64,000 bases of DNA from Paenibacillus allorhizosphaerae (GTDB lineage Bacteria > Bacillota > Bacilli > Paenibacillales > NBRC-103111). Below the pieces are notes generated by a model that saw only the letters and a program-made list of their open reading frames with translations, ran no database searches and was not told the DNA's origin. Positions 41,254 through 49,548 of the stretch are shown here, in pieces. The position numbers and the translations under genes are program-made. The stretch spans positions 186,001-250,000 of the forward strand of contig NZ_CAJVCE010000009.1 of NCBI RefSeq assembly GCF_910594985.1, in the 5' to 3' direction. Each line of letters opens with the position of its first letter. The stretch's first letter is position 1.

Positions 41254-42244
41254 GTTCGTCCACTCCAGCTTTGTTTTTCCAAGGCAGCTTCATCAGGTGC
41301 AAATTCAGCGGCGGTGCCTTGTAGGTCGATTGCCCGGTCTCGTCCACGAAGATATGCAAGTGCTGCTGCAAGTTCGTGAACACACAAGGCAGCGTGCCGC
41401 CGAATTCGCCGTCCAGGTTGATCTGCACGTAGTCCGGGGACGTCACCTGAATTTGCCTCGTCTGCAAATAGATGACGTTCGGGTCGGCCAGATGCTCGCC
41501 GCGCAGCGCCAGCGTCACGACGCGGATAAATTCCGCGAGATTGCACTTGCGCAGGATGAGCACATCAAACAGTCCGTCACTGAGCGACGCGTCAGGAGCA
41601 AGCCGCTCGAAGCCGCCGACCGAGTTGCTGTTCGAGATGAGGAACAGCATCACTTCCTCATGCAGCTCGATCTCCGCCGTCTGGATGTACAGCTCGATCG
41701 GACGCAGACGGGGCAGTTTCTCGATGCCTTTCATATAATAAGCCAATTGGCCGATCATCGTCTTGAGCTTGCTCGGCACTTCGTAAGTCAGCTCCGTCAT
41801 CGAGCCGCCTCCGGCAATGTTGATGAAATACCGCTGATTTACTTTTCCCAGGTCGATCGCCTGTGAATGCTGCGCGAGAATGACGTCGACGGCGGCGTCC
41901 CAGCTGCGCGGAATATTAAGCGCCCTGGCAAAATCGTTCGTCGTCCCGAGCGGCAAAATGCCGAGCTGCGGACGGAACTCTTTCTCCGCCATGCCGTTGA
42001 TGACCTCGTATAGCGTCCCGTCGCCGCCGGCCGCGATAATAATATCGAAGCCGCGTTCAATCGCATCCGCCGCGGCAAGGGTTGCATCCCCTTCACCGAT
42101 CGTCGCATGCGTGCTCGTCTCCAGTCCGCCGCGCTCCAGCCGCTGCAATATTTCCGGCAGCCGCTTCTTTGCTTCCTCCCTGCCGGAGGAAGGATTATAG
42201 ATCAACCTAGCCCTTTTGGCCCTAGCCGTCATTCTTTCACTCAC
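41234..42244 (-). CDS. dgkB: Diacylglycerol/lipid kinase (DgkB/YegS family)
   Basis: 336 residues. '[20 protein letters not shown]' and the nucleotide motif '[20 protein letters not shown]' are followed by '[13 protein letters not shown]', all hallmarks of the DAGK catalytic domain; the C-terminal beta half ends with '[17 protein letters not shown]'. It phosphorylates diacylglycerol to phosphatidic acid, recycling lipid for lipoteichoic acid synthesis. A start at the fifth codon ([10 protein letters not shown]) is also possible. It overlaps rlmD by 20 bp, a neighbour pairing that I recall from other Bacillales. Confidence 0.9.
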   Translation of the reverse strand: MSERMTARAKRARLIYNPSSGREEAKKRLPEILQRLERGGLETSTHATIGEGDATLAAADAIERGFDIIIAAGGDGTLYEVINGMAEKEFRPQLGILPLGTTNDFARALNIPRSWDAAVDVILAQHSQAIDLGKVNQRYFINIAGGGSMTELTYEVPSKLKTMIGQLAYYMKGIEKLPRLRPIELYIQTAEIELHEEVMLFLISNSNSVGGFERLAPDASLSDGLFDVLILRKCNLAEFIRVVTLALRGEHLADPNVIYLQTRQIQVTSPDYVQINLDGEFGGTLPCVFTNLQQHLHIFVDETGQSTYKAPPLNLHLMKLPWKNKAGVDEHEQEEQ

Positions 42245-42365
42245 CCGTTCGCCTATGTAAATTACGTAATTACAATGTACATCAGATCCGCTGCAAGTAC
42301 GTCTGATGCCTGTACGACATTTTATATTGTAAAAGCTTCCTTCCGAAGCTCAATCTCGTTCTGCG

Positions 42366-43148
42366 TTATAAGTCCAATTCCGCTATCGCGGGAATATAAG
42401 GCCTGATTTGATGTTCGATCCACCGGGAAATGTAGGGGTGGGGCAGCAAGGCTTCCCCGCCGTAGCGGTAATCAAATCCGGTAAGCCGTGCCGGTATGAC
42501 CTGTCTTGTAAAATAGCCTTCGCTCAAAAAGAGCGGTGCTACAATCACGGTATGGTCCGGCTTGCGGACCTTCCAATCGTTCATCTTGCGGGGCAGCTGA
42601 TCCGGCAATAACATGGCCGCATCGGCTTCATCGAAGCCGCCGAGCTCCCGTACGCGGGCCGCAAGGCGTTCCAAACCTTTTCGCCACAGAAGATGAAATC
42701 CCTTCTCGATGCTTCCGTGGCCGACGAGCATGACGATTTCGCGCGATGGCTGCACCGACAAGCTGCGCAATTTGCCATACACGATCTCGGCGATGACCGG
42801 ATCGTCGTCGATCGGCGATGTCCAGTGGATGCGCGCCCGTACCGCGAACGGCTTCATGTCCGTCGGCAGCAGCGGCTGCTTCTTAACGCCAAGCGCGTAG
42901 CTGATCTCATCAATGTGCGTGCTCCCCGACGAAACGAACAGGGGAACCACGACAATATCCGTTACACCGAGCGTTTCGAGCTGCGTAATGCCGTCCTGAA
43001 TGAGGCGCCCTTCCACGATTTCGAGATAAGCGGAGTAGATCGGAACCGATTCAGGCAGCCGGACGGCCGCCACTGCCTCGTCGACAAGACGCACCCAATC
43101 CGCGCTCCGCGATCCGTGGCTTATGACTAATATGCCGTATTTTACCAC
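42366..43148 (-). CDS. Sirohydrochlorin chelatase (CbiX/SirB family)
   Basis: 260 residues with two CbiX halves. The first has 'YGILVISHGSRSADW' with the chelating His at residue 10 and 'VVVPLFVSSGSTHIDEISYA' with a second His; the second half has 'REIVMLVGHGSIEKGF' and 'TVIVAPLFLSEGYFTRQVIP'. The enzyme inserts iron or cobalt into sirohydrochlorin on the path to siroheme or cobalamin. No other tetrapyrrole genes are present here, so the metal cannot be inferred. It is a single minus-strand gene. Confidence 0.88.
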   Translation of the reverse strand: MVKYGILVISHGSRSADWVRLVDEAVAAVRLPESVPIYSAYLEIVEGRLIQDGITQLETLGVTDIVVVPLFVSSGSTHIDEISYALGVKKQPLLPTDMKPFAVRARIHWTSPIDDDPVIAEIVYGKLRSLSVQPSREIVMLVGHGSIEKGFHLLWRKGLERLAARVRELGGFDEADAAMLLPDQLPRKMNDWKVRKPDHTVIVAPLFLSEGYFTRQVIPARLTGFDYRYGGEALLPHPYISRWIEHQIRPYIPAIAELDL

Positions 43149-43330
43149 CGCCTATCCCTCCTTGCAAAAAGCAGCCGGCTCCTAAAGGCGCCAACTGTAG
43201 ACGTTGCGGCGCTGAAACGAACTTTGAAACCGTATACCCATCATAACATGAAAAATCCCGCTCAGCCAAAAAAGCCAAGAAGGATTTTTGTCGCGTATTG
43301 CCACTCGTTGAGCGCCCCATGCAGCAGCGG

Positions 43331-43633
43331 TTAGCGGCCGAGCCGCTCCAGCGTCATTTTGTAACCGTCGTTACCGTAATTCAGACAACGCTTCACCCGC
43401 GAAATGGTCGCTGTGCTGGCGCCGGTCTCCGCTTCGATCTGGTTGTACGTGTTGCCCTTGCGCAGCATGCGAGCCACTTCAAGCCGCTGGGATAGCGACT
43501 GAATTTCGTTCACCGTGCACAAATCGTCAAAAAACACGTAGCATTCTTCAATATCCTTGAGCGTCAATATTGCTTCAAACAGTTGGTCGATTGCTTTATC
43601 GTTAAGTTTTTTCAATTGCATAGGAATATTCAA
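43331..43633 (-). CDS. YerC/YecD-family TrpR-like regulator
   Basis: 100 residues with the Trp-repressor-like helix-turn-helix: 'LCTVNEIQSLSQRLEVARML' and 'KGNTYNQIEAETGASTATIS', then 'RVKRCLNYGNDGYKMTLERL'. This matches the Firmicute YerC family exactly in layout and length. The family is thought to be DNA-binding; its targets are poorly known. The first ATG is used; a second lies four codons in. Confidence 0.92.
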   Translation of the reverse strand: MNIPMQLKKLNDKAIDQLFEAILTLKDIEECYVFFDDLCTVNEIQSLSQRLEVARMLRKGNTYNQIEAETGASTATISRVKRCLNYGNDGYKMTLERLGR

Positions 43634-44008
43634 CCCCTTGATGGTCTGCTAATCACATACTCAAATGTATAGTTCGACGTTAGGGAGCGAAATCCTCCCT
43701 TTAGATTTGCGAAACGTTACTATTTTTATGCGGTGATGAAGTAAAATGTCGGGCAAATCGGGCGAACCCGTGACAGGAGTCCAATCCACGCGCATGCCTA
43801 TGTCATACAGTATACTAGGTAAATGACTGTAGATGAAAGCCCGGAACGTGTTCAGACGGCGAAAAATGATCAGAAAAGCTTCGGATCGGGATGCTTTCGG
43901 AAACAGTATTTTCGCCCTGCAGTGACGCTTTCCTGCAATTCATCCGGCGCGCTAAACTTTTATTCAATGAATGAAATGATTGAAATCTGAACAAAGGATC
44001 GTGAGACC
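43634..44008. other. Intergenic region between yerC-like gene and 44009
   Basis: A 375 bp divergent region. It should hold promoters for both flanking genes but I see no secure -35/-10 pair. Several short GC-rich inverted bases occur (for example around 43840-43900) without a clear stem. No RNA gene was recognised. Confidence 0.35.
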
Positions 44009-44581
44009 ATGAACCATAGCAAGCAAACCATCGGCAATCAAGGGGTGCCTAGGCCGCGGCAGTACCAGGCCAGAACGCACGCTTATCCGTATTACCGCGG
44101 CTACGCAAATCCTGAGTATGTTCAGTCCAGCTCCTTTTCCGGTTACCCGGGCCTGGGGGGAAGCCAGCTTTCTTCACAGCTCGGCGCCAACTTGCCGGCG
44201 GCCTTGCCGTCGCAGACCACATTTGCAACACAGGCAGGCAGCGGCGGTGGCGGCGCATTAAGCGGACTCGCGTCCCTGTTCGGGGGAAGCTCCGCGGCAA
44301 GCGGCGCTTCGGGAAGCAGCTTTAACCTGGCTCAGCTGAAAACCGTAGTGGACCGCCTGGGCGGCATCGAAGGCATCGTCGATACATTCGGCAAAGTGCA
44401 AAAGATGGTGGCGGGCGTGCAGCAGATGGCCCCCATGATTAAACTGCTGCTCGGCACCTTCGGCAAAGGGAAAAAAGCCGCGGACAACGACGAAGACGGC
44501 GACGGGCTCGCTCCGATCGGCAGAAGAAGGCGGAAGCGCAAAAACGCTCCAAATGCACGCCGCAGGAAGCGGCGCCGTTAA
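44009..44581 (+). CDS. Low-complexity basic protein, YqfQ-like
   Basis: 190 residues. The N-terminal half is Tyr/Ser/Gly/Pro rich ('HAYPYYRGYANPEYVQSSSF'), with a Gly/Ser/Ala tract near 75-105, then a helical stretch 'LGGIEGIVDTFGKVQKMVAG', 'QQMAPMIKLLLGTFGKGKK', an acidic patch and a strongly basic Arg/Lys tail. The helical core resembles the YqfQ/VrrA family of spore-associated proteins that some annotation pipelines mislabel as kinases; a spore coat role is an inference. A good terminator follows. Confidence 0.6.
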   Translation: MNHSKQTIGNQGVPRPRQYQARTHAYPYYRGYANPEYVQSSSFSGYPGLGGSQLSSQLGANLPAALPSQTTFATQAGSGGGGALSGLASLFGGSSAASGASGSSFNLAQLKTVVDRLGGIEGIVDTFGKVQKMVAGVQQMAPMIKLLLGTFGKGKKAADNDEDGDGLAPIGRRRRKRKNAPNARRRKRRR

Positions 44582-44620
44582 ACGCCTGCGGCCTCGACCG
44601 CCCGCTAGACAATGCAGCAA

Positions 44621-44671
44621 GACCGGTTCCTCAGAACAAGGCAATGCCTTGCGCAGGGACCGGTCTTTTTT
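44621..44671 (+). terminator. Intrinsic terminator after the 44009 gene
   Basis: GACCGGTtCC ... GGgACCGGTC with an inner AAGGC/GCCTT pairing, followed by a run of seven T. Confidence 0.9.
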
Positions 44672-44699
44672 TATGTAGGGAAACCGGACAAGCAGCGAT

Positions 44700-45138
44700 G
44701 CTGTCATGACAGGTTCCAGAACAGTCTACAAGCGACAGCCCCATCCAGCCTTTCCGCTGCCTGAAGAAGCATGCCGTTCAGGCGCTAAACGCAGGCTAAA
44801 ATACACGTGGTCTGGACACCCCCTCTATCTTCGCCCGACTGCCTAACCAGTGCCAACAACCATTCACGATTGGAAGCGCTGCTCTCTTTTCAAAGTGCAA
44901 AACAGGCCAATTTAAGGTCCGTGTTCGCCGCTACGAAGAAGCTTGGGGTTCGACCGATAGCCTCGCAGAGCCAAAACGGTCACCAGGAATTCGCGCGCGG
45001 TTGGACCGGCTGGTCGATCGCACACAGACATAGTCGTATATGCAATTTTGCCTTATTCTTTTTGCATTGCTAAAATTAATATAGTGGGCACCCTACAAAA
45101 GGATTCACCTCATTAAAGATAAAGGACGTGAAGCATTT
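44700..45138. other. Intergenic region upstream of namA
   Basis: About 440 bp with no gene that I can support; an 88-codon plus-strand frame at 44807-45073 has no ribosome site and unlikely composition. The AT-rich stretch around 45055-45085 (TTGCATTGCTAAAATTAATATAG) probably contains the namA promoter, but the boxes are not clear. Confidence 0.4.
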
Positions 45139-46152
45139 ATGCTGTTTACCCCTTACTCCATAAAAAATGTAACGCTCAAAAACCGGATCGTCATGTCGCC
45201 GATGTGCATGTACTCATGTACCGATCAATCGGGACGCGTGCAGGATTGGCACAAAATCCATTACCCGATGCGAGCCGTAGGCCAGGTCGGGCTGATCATC
45301 GTAGAGGCGACGGCGGTGACGCCGCAGGGGCGAATCTCGCCGTACGATCTCGGCATTTGGAGCGACGAGCATGTGCAAGGCTTGAAGGAGCTGACCGCGC
45401 TCGTTCACGGGCAAGGCGCCCACATCGGCATCCAGATCGCCCATGCCGGACGCAAGGCCGTACTGGACGGACCGATTATCGCCCCGTCGGCCATCCCTTT
45501 CAACGAAAAGTCGAAGACGCCGGAAGCCATGACGGTGCAGCAGATCGGAGAAACGATTGAAGCGTTCGTTGCCGGAGCCCGGCGAGCGAAGGAAGCCGGC
45601 TTCGACGTAATCGAGATCCACGGGGCCCACGGCTACCTGATCAACGAGTTTTTGTCGCCTCTATCCAACCGCCGCGAAGACGAATACGGCGGCGACCGCG
45701 ACCGCCGTTACCGTTTCCTGCGCGAAGTGATCGACGGCGTGAAAACCGTGTGGGACGGCCCCCTGTTCGTCCGCGTATCGGCGCATGATTACCATCCGGA
45801 AGGCTGCACGCCGGAGGATTATGTGTATTACGCCGGCCTGATGAAAGAACAGGGCATTGACTTGATCGACGTAAGCTCCGGCGCGGTCGTAACCGGACCG
45901 CCGAAAGTGTACCCGGGGTACCAGGTGCCCTTTTCCGAGACGATTCGCCACGGAGCCAGCATCGCGACCGGCGCGGTCGGCTTGATCAGCGACCCGGATA
46001 TGGCCGAGGAGATCCTGCACAACGGACGCGCCGACCTTGTGCTGCTTGCCCGCGAGCTGCTGCGCGACCCGTTTTGGCCGCGAACCGCCGCCAAAAAGCT
46101 TGGCGTCCAGCTTGAAGCGCCGAAGCAATATAAGCGCGGCTGGGACGTTTGA
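45139..46152 (+). CDS. namA: NADPH dehydrogenase, old yellow enzyme family
   Basis: 337 residues, the size of YqjM. The TIM-barrel FMN enzyme reduces activated C=C bonds using NADPH. Landmarks: Cys23 and Tyr25 in '[10 protein letters not shown]' (the YqjM-type redox-tuning cysteine and active-site tyrosine), '[13 protein letters not shown]', the paired histidines in '[20 protein letters not shown]', and '[15 protein letters not shown]'. It is a single gene between an intergenic region and a bidirectional terminator. Confidence 0.95.
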   Translation: MLFTPYSIKNVTLKNRIVMSPMCMYSCTDQSGRVQDWHKIHYPMRAVGQVGLIIVEATAVTPQGRISPYDLGIWSDEHVQGLKELTALVHGQGAHIGIQIAHAGRKAVLDGPIIAPSAIPFNEKSKTPEAMTVQQIGETIEAFVAGARRAKEAGFDVIEIHGAHGYLINEFLSPLSNRREDEYGGDRDRRYRFLREVIDGVKTVWDGPLFVRVSAHDYHPEGCTPEDYVYYAGLMKEQGIDLIDVSSGAVVTGPPKVYPGYQVPFSETIRHGASIATGAVGLISDPDMAEEILHNGRADLVLLARELLRDPFWPRTAAKKLGVQLEAPKQYKRGWDV

Positions 46153-46179
46153 CGGCCGGATGAATTCTCCCTTTTCACG

Positions 46180-46231
46180 CAAATAAGCGCCTCACACCGC
46201 GGTATGCGGTTGTAAGGCGCTTATTTTTTAT
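46180..46231. terminator. Bidirectional terminator between namA and thuA-like gene
   Basis: AAATAAGCGCCT and AGGCGCTTATTT form a long stem enclosing ACCGCGGTATGCGGT, followed by TTTTTTATTC; on the minus strand the stem is followed by TTTGCG. It serves the convergent genes on both sides. Confidence 0.9.
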
Positions 46232-46297
46232 TCAAGGATTGCGCACCGGCTATCATCCCGCCGAGCCTTATCCTTTTGCAGTTGCTTCCGATCGATA

Positions 46298-47038
46298 TTA
46301 AGCTTTAATCGTGGCCCCTTTGATCGGTTCGAGCGGCTTATGATTGCCGTATTTCGGGTATTCCCGCGTCGTCGGAGCGGCCCACTGCACGCCATTGCGG
46401 ATAATGCGGCGCACATTTTCGTTGTAGTACGTCGGGTACGTTTCGTGACCCGGACGGAAATAAAAGATTTTGCCGCTGCCGCGATAGAACGTGCAGCCGC
46501 TGCGGAACACTTCTCCGCCTTCGAACCAGCTGACGAGAATCACCTCATCCGGCGCCGGAATATCGAAGTGCTCGCCGTACATTTCTTCCGCTTCCAGCTC
46601 GAAGTACTCGCCGATGCCTTCGACGATCGGATGTCCCGGCGATACGACCCACAGACGCTCCTTCTCGTTCGCTTCACGCCATTTGAGATCGCAGCTCGTG
46701 CCCATCAGCTTTTTGAACACTTTGGAGAAGTGGCCGGAGTGAAGCACGATGAGGCCCATCCCTTGCAGTACGCGCTTGTGAACGCGTTCGACGATGGCAT
46801 CCTCCACCGCTTTGTGCGCCTTATGGCCCCACCAGATCAATACGTCGGTATTGTTCAGCTTCTCTTCGGTCAGCCCGTGTTCCGGCTCATCCAGCGTCGC
46901 GTAAGACACTTCAAAATCCGTTCCCAGTCCTTCGCCAATAACCGTATGAATGCCGTTCGGATAAACGGAGCGTACTTTCTCGTTTTCTTTTTCATGGCGA
47001 AACTCGTTCCATACCGTAACTCTCAGCTTCTGGCTCAT
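46298..47038 (-). CDS. ThuA-like protein (trehalose utilisation family)
   Basis: 246 residues of the ThuA class I glutamine-amidotransferase-like fold: '[18 protein letters not shown]', '[20 protein letters not shown]', '[20 protein letters not shown]', '[20 protein letters not shown]' and '[19 protein letters not shown]'. ThuA proteins are linked to disaccharide catabolism (keto-trehalose in rhizobia); the exact reaction here is unknown. It is divergent from an AraC-type regulator, which probably controls it. Confidence 0.9.
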   Translation of the reverse strand: MSQKLRVTVWNEFRHEKENEKVRSVYPNGIHTVIGEGLGTDFEVSYATLDEPEHGLTEEKLNNTDVLIWWGHKAHKAVEDAIVERVHKRVLQGMGLIVLHSGHFSKVFKKLMGTSCDLKWREANEKERLWVVSPGHPIVEGIGEYFELEAEEMYGEHFDIPAPDEVILVSWFEGGEVFRSGCTFYRGSGKIFYFRPGHETYPTYYNENVRRIIRNGVQWAAPTTREYPKYGNHKPLEPIKGATIKA

Positions 47039-47062
47039 ATGTATTCCTCCATCAGTAAGTTA

Positions 47063-47090
47063 TTGACAATATCGTTACTAAGAGTATAGT
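47063..47090 (+). promoter_or_regulatory. Sigma-A-type promoter of the AraC regulator at 47261
   Basis: TTGACA (47063-47068), a 16 bp spacer and TATAGT (47085-47090) on the plus strand, in the gap between thuA-like and the regulator. The predicted leader is about 165 nt. The same boxes lie just upstream of the thuA-like start on the other strand, so regulator binding here could affect both genes. Confidence 0.6.
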
Positions 47091-47260
47091 TGTTCCGCAG
47101 CCGAAAAGATATTCTCAATCCTGTTTCATCTTTATTCAATACTGTCATCGGATAGGTTTCATGATATACTGAATTTATACAACGCCTTGTTTTTTCCGAT
47201 AGGTTGCTCTTCAAAAATGGTATATCCAATTATTCACAAACGATCGAGGTGCGATGAGAG

Positions 47261-48217
47261 ATGACTGCTGCCGCCGATGTGGAACTGCCGCTTCCATCTC
47301 CGAAAGAAACGGTAAGCGAGGAAAAAGTGAAGTATCAAAACCCGCTGCTTTTTCTAAAAATATGGGAAATCCGGGCTTCCCACCCTCCGAATCCGCTCTG
47401 GCCTTCCAACTGGCATTACCACAAGGAGGTCGAGTTTCTGGCGATCGAAGAAGGCTGGCTCGGCGTGCAGACGAAGCACAACTATTATTCGCTTGGACCG
47501 GGAGACGTCCTCGTGCTTGGTTCCTCTCAACTTCATCGGACACGCAAGCTGAAAGAAGGCGACCTGCGCTACGTCGTGTTTCAGGTCGATCTACATAAGC
47601 ATTTCGATGCCAGCACGATGCCGTACCTGCATTGCTTTTCCGAACTGACACAGCCTTTGGGCAATTTGAATTATATTTTGCGCGACAATGCGCAAGCCCG
47701 CCGCGAAGCTTGTTCCATCATTATGGATATATTCGAAGAATCGAAATCGCGCGTCCGCGGCTACGAGCTGGCAATCAGCTCGTCGATTAAGCGACTGATG
47801 CTGCTGCTCATGCGCAACGACACCCAGGGCGTTCTCGGCGGATCGGGTTCGGAGGAATCGGATCTGCAGCGGCTTCGTCCGGTGTTCGACTACATCGAAT
47901 GGCATCTTGGCGAAAAAATTGCCGTCGAGGACGTATGCGGCCTGATCAATTTGAGCTACCATTACTTCATTAAGTTTTTCAAAAAAGCGATGGGCATTTC
48001 CTTCATCGATTATGTCAACTACCGCCGTATTAAAAAAGCGGAGCGCCTTCTGCTGACCCAGGATTTGAGCATCATGGAGGTCGGATTCGAGGCAGGCATA
48101 CCGAATATGGCGCAGTTTTACAAGCTGTTCAAGCGCCATAACCACTGCTCGCCGAAGGAATTCAAGCAGCGCATGGGCAGCGAAGCCGGGATCAGCGGCT
48201 CCGGCATGATTATGTAG
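47261..48217 (+). CDS. AraC family transcriptional regulator (cupin-type)
   Basis: 318 residues. An N-terminal cupin-like sugar-sensing half ('WHYHKEVEFLAIEEG', 'YYSLGPGDVLVLGSSQLHRT') is joined to a C-terminal double helix-turn-helix ('ISVEDVCGLINLSYHYF'-type region 'IAVEDVCGLINLSYHYFIKF' and 'LSIMEVGFEAGIPNMAQFYK'). No membrane segment is seen. It is divergent from the thuA-like gene and upstream of, but opposite to, the GH88/GH2 genes. The likely effector is a sugar. Confidence 0.92.
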   Translation: MTAAADVELPLPSPKETVSEEKVKYQNPLLFLKIWEIRASHPPNPLWPSNWHYHKEVEFLAIEEGWLGVQTKHNYYSLGPGDVLVLGSSQLHRTRKLKEGDLRYVVFQVDLHKHFDASTMPYLHCFSELTQPLGNLNYILRDNAQARREACSIIMDIFEESKSRVRGYELAISSSIKRLMLLLMRNDTQGVLGGSGSEESDLQRLRPVFDYIEWHLGEKIAVEDVCGLINLSYHYFIKFFKKAMGISFIDYVNYRRIKKAERLLLTQDLSIMEVGFEAGIPNMAQFYKLFKRHNHCSPKEFKQRMGSEAGISGSGMIM

Positions 48218-48225
48218 GGTTAGAG

Positions 48226-48268
48226 AAAAAAACGGCTATCCTCCCACTCGGGAAGATAGCCGTTTGCC
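48226..48268. terminator. Bidirectional terminator
   Basis: AAAAAAACGGCTATCctCCC and GGGaaGATAGCCGTTT flank a short loop. It lies between the ends of the AraC gene and the convergent GH88 gene, with T runs available on the minus strand. Confidence 0.88.
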
Positions 48269-48286
48269 GTTTGTATGAGGAGCGCC

Positions 48287-49441
48287 TTAGAAAATGCGGC
48301 TTTTCCAGCCGAGCAGCTTGGCCAGCGCTTCGACGTAGTAATAGTCGCCGTAGATCAAGGAGACGTCGACGTTTTGCCCGGCCGGCTTGTTGCCGGTGCC
48401 GCCGATCAGGATGCCTTCGTGCGCGGGATTATCCCACGTGCCGTAATGCTTCGTCAGCGCGAGCAGCATGCGCTCGGCGGCGCGGCGGTACATCGCGCCC
48501 TCGATGCCCGGGAGCGCGTCCGCGAGCTCGAGCAGGCCGGAAGCGGCGCAGGAAGCCGCCGACGTGTCGCGCGGCTCGCCGTCCAGCGGATCGGCGGCGC
48601 GGAAGTCCCAGTGCGCGACGTAGTCCTCCGGCAAGCACGACAGAAAATAATGCGCGACCCGCTGCGCAGCGCGCAAGTAGCGCGTATCGCCGGTGTAGCG
48701 GTACGTGTTCGCCATGCCGTGCAGCGCCCAAGCGGCGCCGCGGCTCCACGAAGAGTGCGGTCCGGCGCCTTGGCCGCCGAGCGATTCGATCAGCTCGCCG
48801 GTGCGCGGGTTGAAGCTGAGAATATGGTTGACCGAGCCGTCCTCGCGGATGAACTTGTCGACTACCGTATCGGCATGCGCACGGGCGATCAGTTCGAACC
48901 GCGGGTCGTTAATTTCTTGCGCAGCCCAGAACAAGATGGACAAGTTCATCGAGGAGTCGACGATCGACCAGCCGATCTTCTCCTGGTTCCATGCGCGCAG
49001 GAACGATCCCGCAATGTTGAAACGGCCCGCTAGGAAGTTCGCTGCGGCCAGACCGCGGCGTTTCCCGTCTTTATCGCCGGTCAGCTTGTATTTGATGACC
49101 GATGTCGGCAAAAATTGAAACCCTACATCATGGTGGAAGTTGTTGTCCTGAATCGTTTTTTGCTCGAACTTCTCGTCCCAGCCCCATGCGGCTTCCTTGT
49201 AGTGGTCCTTACCCGTCATTTCGTGCATAATCCACAAAATGCCCGGCCAAAAACCAGCCGTCCACCAATCCAGGCGCATATCGTCGTAAATCCCGTCCGC
49301 CTTGGCGACATGCGGCGATTTGTTCCCCAATTGCCCGATCATCCGGTCGACCTTGCCCTGCAGCGCCTCCCAGATCGCCGGGAGCGCCTCCTGCAGGCTT
49401 GCCGCTTGATCCCATTTGCTTGTATCCACTTTCGTTGTCAT
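48287..49441 (-). CDS. Unsaturated glucuronyl hydrolase (GH88)
   Basis: 384 residues of an (alpha/alpha)6 barrel. GH88 enzymes hydrate and release the 4,5-unsaturated uronic acid made by polysaccharide lyases. The two catalytic aspartates are visible in 'NNFHHDVGFQFLPTS' and 'IGWSIVDSSMNLSILFWAAQ', and the barrel motif 'SSWSRGAAWALHGMANTYRY' is typical. The ATG at 49441 has AAGGAGG seven bases upstream; an earlier ATG at 49468 lacks a site. No signal peptide, so it acts inside the cell. It lies downstream of the GH2 gene on the same strand. Confidence 0.93.
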   Translation of the reverse strand: MTTKVDTSKWDQAASLQEALPAIWEALQGKVDRMIGQLGNKSPHVAKADGIYDDMRLDWWTAGFWPGILWIMHEMTGKDHYKEAAWGWDEKFEQKTIQDNNFHHDVGFQFLPTSVIKYKLTGDKDGKRRGLAAANFLAGRFNIAGSFLRAWNQEKIGWSIVDSSMNLSILFWAAQEINDPRFELIARAHADTVVDKFIREDGSVNHILSFNPRTGELIESLGGQGAGPHSSWSRGAAWALHGMANTYRYTGDTRYLRAAQRVAHYFLSCLPEDYVAHWDFRAADPLDGEPRDTSAASCAASGLLELADALPGIEGAMYRRAAERMLLALTKHYGTWDNPAHEGILIGGTGNKPAGQNVDVSLIYGDYYYVEALAKLLGWKSRIF

Positions 49442-49548
49442 CGTTACGCCTCCTTCGTTTCGATTCATTTACACGCATCAATCTTTTTAAAAGCAAAGCC
49501 TATTTATATGAAAATAATTCTGGTTGCTCAAATACGGTCTATAGACTA

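Noticed and set aside
44807..45073. 88-codon plus-strand frame upstream of namA
   Set aside because: No Shine-Dalgarno sequence, no recognisable protein pattern and it ends in the promoter region of namA.
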